DNA of 11,096 bases from an uncultured Actinomyces sp. (GTDB lineage Bacteria > Actinomycetota > Actinomycetes > Actinomycetales > Actinomycetaceae): positions 1 to 11,096 of the forward strand of contig CAJZFF010000028.1 of assembly GCA_915069725.1 (NCBI GenBank), in the 5' to 3' direction. Positions 6,217 to 11,096 of the stretch are shown in pieces (positions within the stretch are counted from its first letter, which is position 1; each line of letters begins with the position of its first letter). The position numbers were made by a program, and so were the translations under genes. The notes under the pieces were generated by a model. The model was not told where the DNA came from. It worked only from the letters and a program-made list of their open reading frames with translations, and did not search any database.

Positions 6217-7227
6217 ATGATCCGAACCACCGCAGCCGCCACCACTGACTCCCCGGGGTCCTGTTCTCAGGTCGGGCGCACGGCTCCAGCCCCCGCGATT
6301 AACGCCCGTGGCCTGCGCAAGGCATTCGGCAGCCTCGTCGCCGTCGACGACCTCGACCTGGCCATCCGGACCGGAGAGGTGGTCGCCTTCCTGGGACCCA
6401 ATGGCGCAGGCAAGTCCACCACCCTCGACATGGTCCTGGGGCTGGCCCGGCCCGATGCCGGGACGATCGAGCTTCTGGGAACCTCCCCCGACCATGCAGT
6501 CCAGGCAGGTCGCGTTGGTGTCATCTTCCAGGACGGCGGTCTTCTGGACGACTTCACCGTCGGGGAGACCCTGCGGGTCGTGGCCTCGATGGGACCCCGG
6601 CACTGTGACAGCATCTCGCACGCTTCCAGGCTCGACGACGTCGTCGACCAGGCGAGTCTTGGAAAGCTCCTCACCCGCAAAGTGAGCCGCTGCTCGGGAG
6701 GCGAGCGCCAGCGCCTGCGCCTGGCCCTTGCTCTGCTGCCGGACCCCGACCTCCTCGTGATGGACGAGCCCACCGCCGGCATGGACGTCAGTGCCCGGAT
6801 CGCCTTCTGGGAGACGATGCGCACCCAGACCCGCCGCGGCCGCACCGTCCTGTTCGCCACCCACTACCTGGAGGAGGCGGCCTCCTTCGCCGACCGCATC
6901 GTCATCATCGCCCACGGCCGCCTGGTCGCCGACGGCAGCGTCGATGAGATCCGAGCCCTGGGCGATGGCGCCCTGGTCACCGCCACCTGGCCCGGGCTCT
7001 CCGAGGAGTCACTGGGGCAGTACCTGGCCGACTGTCCCGCGGCCGGCAGCATCGGGCACGCGGTCGTCCACGGTGAGCACGTGGAGCTGCGCACGACGGA
7101 CTCCGACGCCGTCGCCCGCTGGCTGCTGAGCGCCACCCCCGCCGAGCACCTGGGGATCGGCGCCGCAAGCCTCAACGAGGTCTTCACCGCGCTGACCTCC
7201 GACGACTCTGATGAGACAGCCCCGTAG
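6217..7227 (+). CDS. ABC transporter ATP-binding protein, DrrA/YvfR-like
   Basis: This is a 336-residue ATPase subunit of an ABC-2 type exporter. After about 27 unstructured residues comes the ATPase domain: INARGLRKAFGSLVAVDDLDL, Walker A GPNGAGKST (60–68), Q-loop Q105 in VIFQDGGLLDDFTVGE, signature CSGGERQRL (159–167), Walker B LLVMDE (179–184) with D-loop AGMD and H-loop H216 in ATHYLEEA. Unlike the module 1 ATPase, all motifs are canonical. Residues about 245–336 are the accessory C-terminal domain of the daunorubicin-resistance group, ending in SLNEVFTALT. ATG 6217 is the only sensible start, but it lacks a clear Shine-Dalgarno (only GGGG just upstream). First gene of a four-gene operon with permease, kinase and regulator; the CTGTCA repeats upstream probably control it. 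Confidence 0.95.
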   Translation: MIRTTAAATTDSPGSCSQVGRTAPAPAINARGLRKAFGSLVAVDDLDLAIRTGEVVAFLGPNGAGKSTTLDMVLGLARPDAGTIELLGTSPDHAVQAGRVGVIFQDGGLLDDFTVGETLRVVASMGPRHCDSISHASRLDDVVDQASLGKLLTRKVSRCSGGERQRLRLALALLPDPDLLVMDEPTAGMDVSARIAFWETMRTQTRRGRTVLFATHYLEEAASFADRIVIIAHGRLVADGSVDEIRALGDGALVTATWPGLSEESLGQYLADCPAAGSIGHAVVHGEHVELRTTDSDAVARWLLSATPAEHLGIGAASLNEVFTALTSDDSDETAP

Positions 7228-7285
7228 AGGCCTGAGCCCCACCCTTCAACCTGACCACCATCACCACCTGCATTGAGGCCACATC

Positions 7286-8164
7286 ATGACCGCGATACCC
7301 CGGGCAAGCTCTGATCTCCCCACCTCCCCCGTGAGTCCCTCTGCCGGCAGCCCCGGCGGCCAGTCGCACCGTTCGGGTGGGCTCAGGCCCGCACGCCCCA
7401 TCCTGACCTACCTCCTGCTCGACCTCTACCGGAGTCTGCGCGAGCCTGCCAACCTCTTCTTCGTCATCACCTTCCCTGTGGCGATGTACCTCGTCTTCGG
7501 CCGGTTGAACGCGTCGGCCGGGGACTACGGCCCGCACGCTCACGGCAATGTCTCGGCCTCGGTGATGCTTGCGATGGCCTCCTTCAGTGCCTGTCTGGGT
7601 GCCACGAGCGCCTCGGCGGCGGCCGCCGTCGAGCAGTCGGCGGGCTGGGGCCGGCAGATGGCGGTTACCTCCCGGGGCCTGCGCGGCTACCTGGTGGTCA
7701 AGACCGGAACCGCGGTGGGAACGGCGGCTCTTCCCGTCGTCGTCGTGCTCACCGCCGGGGCACTGACGGATTCGCAGATGGAGGGCTGGGTCTGGGTCGT
7801 CAGTCCCCTCATCTGTCTGATCGGGGTCCTGCCCTTCGTCCTGTGGGGGCTGGCCGCCGGGATGTGGTTACCGTCCTCGGCATCGATCGGTATCGCGACC
7901 TCCGTGGTCTCCTTGTTCGCCTTCATCGGCAACGCCTTCATGCCCCTGAGCCACACACTGTTGACGATCAGTCGCTTCACGCCGATGTACGGAGCGACGG
8001 CGCTGGCCCGGTGGCCGCTGGGCGAGGGGTGGGCCTACGTGCCGGATCGGCAAGCGGGTGTTCAGGACCCGTTGTGGATGCCGTTGGCTAATCTGGTGGT
8101 GTGGACACTCATCTTCGGGCTGCTGGTGATCGGGGCCCGACGTCGGGCGACCAGGCGCCGATGA
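7286..8164 (+). CDS. ABC-2 type transporter permease, YvfS-like
   Basis: This is a 292-residue membrane subunit that pairs with the preceding ATPase. About 35 polar, Pro/Ser/Gly-rich residues precede six hydrophobic segments at roughly 56–73, 90–112, 134–160, 166–190, 199–219 and 265–283. The loop EQSAGWGRQMAVTSRGLRGYLVVK (116–139) matches the cytoplasmic coupling element (E…GW.RQL…T) of ABC-2 permeases that are linked to two-component systems. Such exporters remove lipophilic or membrane-active compounds; the substrate here is unknown. ATG 7286 comes 58 bp after the ATPase stop with only a weak GAGG upstream. The stop TGA overlaps an ATG of the kinase frame at 8161, suggesting coupled translation. 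Confidence 0.9.
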   Translation: MTAIPRASSDLPTSPVSPSAGSPGGQSHRSGGLRPARPILTYLLLDLYRSLREPANLFFVITFPVAMYLVFGRLNASAGDYGPHAHGNVSASVMLAMASFSACLGATSASAAAAVEQSAGWGRQMAVTSRGLRGYLVVKTGTAVGTAALPVVVVLTAGALTDSQMEGWVWVVSPLICLIGVLPFVLWGLAAGMWLPSSASIGIATSVVSLFAFIGNAFMPLSHTLLTISRFTPMYGATALARWPLGEGWAYVPDRQAGVQDPLWMPLANLVVWTLIFGLLVIGARRRATRRR

Positions 8165-8178
8165 GACCGGAGATGACC

Positions 8179-9393
8179 ATGCCGCAGCCGCTGCATGACT
8201 CAGCCGACCTGAAGGCATCATCGTCTGGGGCAGGGCGGCCCCGTTCCCGCCCCTGGCACCGCTATCGCCGTCATATCGTCTGGGACGCCACAGTATGGGT
8301 GCTGTTCCTGGCCCTTCCCATCATCCAGCTTCTCCTCGGTTCCTTCACCTGGTGGCAGCGCCTGCTGGGCCTCACCGGGGTGCTGGGGTTCATCGCCGGC
8401 TACGTCTGGGCGTTCTCGACGCCGGACGACCGTGCATCGAGGGTCAGCGTCCCTTCTACTGACCTCCCGACTCGAGTCCTTCTCAGAGAGCTCGCGGTCC
8501 AGGGCTTCTTCACCGTACTGACGCTGCCGGCACTGGGATGGTGGGCGGTCTGCTTCTTCCCCTTCTTCTGCTCATTGATCCTGTTCTCCACGACGTTGCG
8601 CCGGGGCATCCCCACCGTCGTCATGGCGACGGGTCTTCTGGTTGCCACCTCGCTGTTATGGAACACGCATCCGGAGTCGCACTGGCAGGTACTGGGCATA
8701 TCGCTCACCGAGATTCCCATCATCATCGCCCGCATCGCGGTGGAGCTTCAGGAGCGCAGAACAGCCGCTGAGCGCGAGCTCGCCCTCGTCTCCCAGCGAG
8801 AGGCGCTCGGGCGCGACGTCCACGATATCCTGGGGCACTCCTTGACGGTGCTCACTCTCAAGGCCGAGGTCGCCCGCCGGCTCATCGAGCGTGACCCGGC
8901 CGCCGCCTCCCGGGAGCTCGACGAGGTCATCACCCTGGCCCGTGGAGCCCTTGCCGACGTGCGCTCCACGGTGACACGCCTGCGGTCCCCGGACCTGGAC
9001 AGCCAGATGGAGGCCACGCGTACCGCCTTGAGCGCGGCCCGGATCCGTCTGGATATGACCGGCAGCGCCCAGGACATTCCTGAGCGTCAGCGTGCCCTCA
9101 TGGCCTGGGCCCTGCGTGAGGCCACCACGAACGTCGTCCGGCACGCGCAGGCGGCCACTGTGACGGTACATCTGGAGCCGGGGCTGCTGCGGGTGAGCGA
9201 CGACGGTGTCGGCCTGGCCGGTGACCAGCCCGGCAACGGGTTGGCGGGCCTGCGCTCCCGCTGTGAGCAGGAGGGCGGTTCGCTCACCATGACCAGTCCG
9301 CTCACCGGTCGCACTGACTCATCCGGCGCCGGCATGACAGACTCCGCTGGCGTGACGACCGGCGGGACCAGACTGGAGGTGAGGCTGCCGTGA
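8179..9393 (+). CDS. Membrane sensor histidine kinase, NarL/DesK type (HisKA_3)
   Basis: This 404-residue sensor kinase has five or six TM helices (about 34–54, 62–79, 105–137 as one or two helices, 144–160, 169–189) and almost no extracytoplasmic domain, so it probably senses the membrane or the transporter itself. The dimerisation helix carries the phospho-acceptor H215 in GRDVHDILGHSL. The ATPase domain has the N-box LREATTNVVRHA (E314, N318), DDGVG (341–345) and GNGLAGL (352–358). An insertion rich in G, S, T and D (about 374–395) precedes the final strand TRLEVRLP. ATG 8179 is preferred because GGAG lies six bases upstream; ATG 8161, overlapping the permease stop, is a plausible alternative adding six residues. 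The stop overlaps the regulator's GTG start. Confidence 0.93.
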   Translation: MPQPLHDSADLKASSSGAGRPRSRPWHRYRRHIVWDATVWVLFLALPIIQLLLGSFTWWQRLLGLTGVLGFIAGYVWAFSTPDDRASRVSVPSTDLPTRVLLRELAVQGFFTVLTLPALGWWAVCFFPFFCSLILFSTTLRRGIPTVVMATGLLVATSLLWNTHPESHWQVLGISLTEIPIIIARIAVELQERRTAAERELALVSQREALGRDVHDILGHSLTVLTLKAEVARRLIERDPAAASRELDEVITLARGALADVRSTVTRLRSPDLDSQMEATRTALSAARIRLDMTGSAQDIPERQRALMAWALREATTNVVRHAQAATVTVHLEPGLLRVSDDGVGLAGDQPGNGLAGLRSRCEQEGGSLTMTSPLTGRTDSSGAGMTDSAGVTTGGTRLEVRLP

Positions 9394-10001
9394 GCCCGAT
9401 CCGCGTACTCATCGCCGACGACCAGGCCCTCGTACGTGGAGCGCTGGCGACGCTTCTGGGGCTGGAAAGCGATCTGGAGGTGGTGGCCCAGGTGGGGCGG
9501 GGCGACGAGGTCCTCCCCACCGTGCGCGAGCACGCCGTGGACGTGGCCCTGGTGGATATCGACATGCCGGGGCGCGACGGGCTGGCGGCGACCGCCGAGG
9601 TCGTCGGCTCGGATTTGCCGTGCCGGTGCCTCATCGTGACGACCTTCGGTCGCCCGGGCTATCTCTCACGGGGCATGGAGGCGGGGGCAGCGGGCTTCAT
9701 CGTCAAGGACACCCCGCCTGAGGCGTTGGCCGAGGCTATCCGCAAGGTTCATGCGGGCCTGCGGGTCATCGACCCCGAGCTCGCCCAGGAGTCGGTACTG
9801 CTCGGGCCGAACCCTCTCACCGAGCGGGAGAAGGAGGTTCTGCTGGCGGCGGCCACGGGCGCGGACGCCCGAGAGATCGCCACGCGGCTGAGCCTGGGCG
9901 AGGGCACGGTGCGCAACTACCTGTCCTCGGCGATCGCCAAGACCCACGCCCGCAACCGCACCGAGGCGGCCCGCACCGCCGAGACCAACGGCTGGTTGTG
10001 A
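9390..10001 (+). CDS. Response regulator, NarL/LuxR (DesR/YvfU-like) family
   Basis: This 203-residue regulator is paired with the upstream kinase. The receiver domain (1–120) has the acidic pair D10/D11, phospho-acceptor D56 in ALVDIDMPG, switch threonine T84 and conserved K106. A LuxR-type helix-turn-helix follows (about 142–200): LTEREKEVLLAAATGADAREIATRLSLGEGTVRNYLSSAIAKTHARNRTEA. Phosphorylation would favour dimerisation and binding of inverted repeats; the CTGTCA cluster before the operon is the best target in the window. GTG 9390 is used, overlapping the kinase stop by four bases (GTGA), with an AGG-containing purine stretch upstream. Final gene of module 2; it ends 25 bp from the convergent ffh stop. 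Confidence 0.95.
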   Translation: MSPIRVLIADDQALVRGALATLLGLESDLEVVAQVGRGDEVLPTVREHAVDVALVDIDMPGRDGLAATAEVVGSDLPCRCLIVTTFGRPGYLSRGMEAGAAGFIVKDTPPEALAEAIRKVHAGLRVIDPELAQESVLLGPNPLTEREKEVLLAAATGADAREIATRLSLGEGTVRNYLSSAIAKTHARNRTEAARTAETNGWL

Positions 10002-10026
10002 GCGGGCCTGGCTTCTCCAGTCGCTT

Positions 10027-11096
10027 CTACAGCCCGAGGTGGCGGCGCAGGTCCTCGGGCAGGGCGCTCATGGCGTCGGCGACGTCGTCGCCCGAGGGCT
10101 GTGCGCCGGCCTGGGCCTGGGGCTGGCCCTGAGGCATGATCCCGTAGCCGGAGGCATCGCCCTGGCCGCCCCCGAGCCCGAAGGAGGAGCCGGCTGCGGG
10201 CGCGGTGCTCTGCCCCGCCTCGATCTTGGCCTGCTTGGCGGCCGCGGCCTCCTTGGCCTGACGGGCGGCCTTGGCGGGGTTGCCGCTGCGCCCCTTCTTG
10301 CCGCCCTTACCGCGCTTGGCCTTGGGGGCCTGGCGGGCCTTGGAGTGCTTGCCCATGCCGGGCAGCGACCCCATGCCGGGCATAGGACCGCCCTCACCGA
10401 GTCCGCCCATGCCGCCGGAGGCCATGGCCTCCATCATCTTCTTGGCCTGCTCGAAGCGGTCCACAAGCTCGTTGACGGCCTGGACCGTGGTCCCCGAGCC
10501 CTTGGCGATACGGCTGCGGCGAGAGCCGTTGAGGATGGACAGGTCCTTGCGCTCGGCAGGCGTCATGGAGCACACGATCGCCTCGATGCGGTCAACCTCG
10601 CGCTCGTCGAAGTTGTCCAGGGCCTCACGCATCTGCCCCATGCCGGGCATCATGCCCAGGAGCTTCTTCATGGAGCCCATCTTGCGGATCTGGCGCAGCT
10701 GGCCCAGGAAGTCGTCGAGGGTGAAGGTGCCCTTGGCGAGCTTGGCGGCGGCGTCCTCGGCCTCCTGGCGGTCCAGGGTCCGCTCGGCCTGCTCGATGAG
10801 GGTGAGCAGGTCACCCATGTCCAGGATGCGCGAGGCCATGCGGTCGGCGTGGAAGCGCTCGAAGTCGGTCAGGCCCTCACCGGTGGAGGAGAACAGGACC
10901 GGGGCGCCGGTGACGCCGCGCACGGACAGGGCCGCACCGCCGCGCGCGTCGCCGTCGAGCTTGGAGAGGACCACGCCGGTGAAGCCGACGCCGTCGCGGA
11001 AGGCGACCGAGGTGTTGACGGCGTCCTGACCGACCATGGCGTCCAGGACGAAGAGGATCTCGTGGGGGACGACCGCGTCGCGGATGCGGATCGCCT
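10027..11096 (-). CDS. ffh: Ffh, signal recognition particle GTPase, partial (5' end outside window)
   Basis: Ffh binds signal peptides of nascent membrane proteins and, with SRP RNA and FtsY, targets ribosomes to the membrane. The visible 355 residues start inside the GTPase domain (RDAVVPHEILFVLDAMVGQDAVN), with SKLDGDARGGAAL as the guanine-specificity motif and LFSSTGEGLTDFERFHADRMASRILDMGD closing the domain. The Met-rich M domain follows (MGSMKKLLGMMPGMGQM; then MTPAERKDLSILNGSRRSRIAKGSGTTVQAVNELVDRFEQAKKMM). A long tail of Met/Gly/Pro repeats, Lys/Arg-rich and then Gln/Ala/Gly-rich sequence comes before the end. It is probably disordered, and such tails occur in actinobacterial Ffh. The frame is open to the right edge. 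The N domain and the P-loop lie outside. Confidence 0.97.
   Translation of the reverse strand, partial: AIRIRDAVVPHEILFVLDAMVGQDAVNTSVAFRDGVGFTGVVLSKLDGDARGGAALSVRGVTGAPVLFSSTGEGLTDFERFHADRMASRILDMGDLLTLIEQAERTLDRQEAEDAAAKLAKGTFTLDDFLGQLRQIRKMGSMKKLLGMMPGMGQMREALDNFDEREVDRIEAIVCSMTPAERKDLSILNGSRRSRIAKGSGTTVQAVNELVDRFEQAKKMMEAMASGGMGGLGEGGPMPGMGSLPGMGKHSKARQAPKAKRGKGGKKGRSGNPAKAARQAKEAAAAKQAKIEAGQSTAPAAGSSFGLGGGQGDASGYGIMPQGQPQAQAGAQPSGDDVADAMSALPEDLRRHLGL
10032..10060 (-). terminator. Inverted repeat at the ffh 3' end, possible terminator without U-run
   Basis: GCCCGAGG (10032–10039) and CCTCGGGC (10053–10060) form an 8-bp GC stem with a 13-nt loop. The stem ends three bases before the ffh stop codon on the minus strand and 30 bp after the response-regulator stop on the plus strand. 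No U-run follows in either direction, and the repeat is in coding sequence, so a bidirectional terminator role is only a possibility. Confidence 0.3.

Noticed and set aside
6178..6915. 245-codon minus-strand frame opposite the second ATPase
   Set aside because: Antisense shadow. The plus strand has all ABC ATPase motifs in order.
8101..8178. Upstream GTG start of the histidine kinase within the permease gene
   Set aside because: It would overlap the permease by 64 bp with no ribosome-binding site, and it adds a polar stretch with no family support. ATG 8179 or 8161 is better.
1..11096. Search for transposases, terminal repeats, tRNA genes, CRISPR repeats or phage genes explaining the accessory modules
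   Set aside because: None seen. The junctions at 3101 and 10001 show no direct repeats or integrase, so the acquisition mechanism stays unknown.

Overview
The window is a high-GC segment of an actinobacterial chromosome. A member of the Actinomycetaceae (Actinomyces or Schaalia type) fits best, but that rests on gene content and style, not on a marker comparison. The housekeeping genes on the minus strand are the conserved rpsP–khpA–rimM–trmD ribosome/tRNA maturation cluster (left, positions 2861 down to 1, trmD cut by the left edge) and ffh, the SRP GTPase (right, positions 11096 down to 10027, its 5' part outside the window).

Between rpsP and ffh lies about 6.9 kb of plus-strand accessory genes (3101–10001) forming two independent transporter-plus-regulator modules. 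Module 1 (3218–6088) is a YtrA-type GntR repressor, a six-TM membrane protein, an ABC ATPase and a second six-TM membrane protein. Its promoter region carries a perfect 26-bp palindrome (3121–3146) downstream of a TTGACA -35 box, which looks like the repressor's operator. The two membrane proteins share an A-G-x-T-x-R-[DE]-[VI]-W-R motif after TM2, so they are probably diverged paralogues forming a heteromeric exporter with the single ATPase. Parts of this module are clearly poorer in GC than their surroundings.

Module 2 (6217–10001) is a GC-rich ATPase–permease–histidine kinase–response regulator operon of the YvfRSTU/DesKR type. Upstream is a cluster of CTGTCA/TGACAG half-sites (6138–6174), the likely response-regulator target. 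Both modules resemble systems that sense and export membrane- or envelope-active compounds such as antimicrobial peptides. The substrate cannot be read from the sequence.

Other notable points: trmD continues past its methyltransferase domain into an in-frame GNAT acetyltransferase domain; TrmD has Glu where the family's catalytic Asp is expected; and a strong hairpin sits in the 307-bp gap between khpA and rimM. I saw no tRNA, rRNA, insertion sequence, CRISPR array or phage gene.
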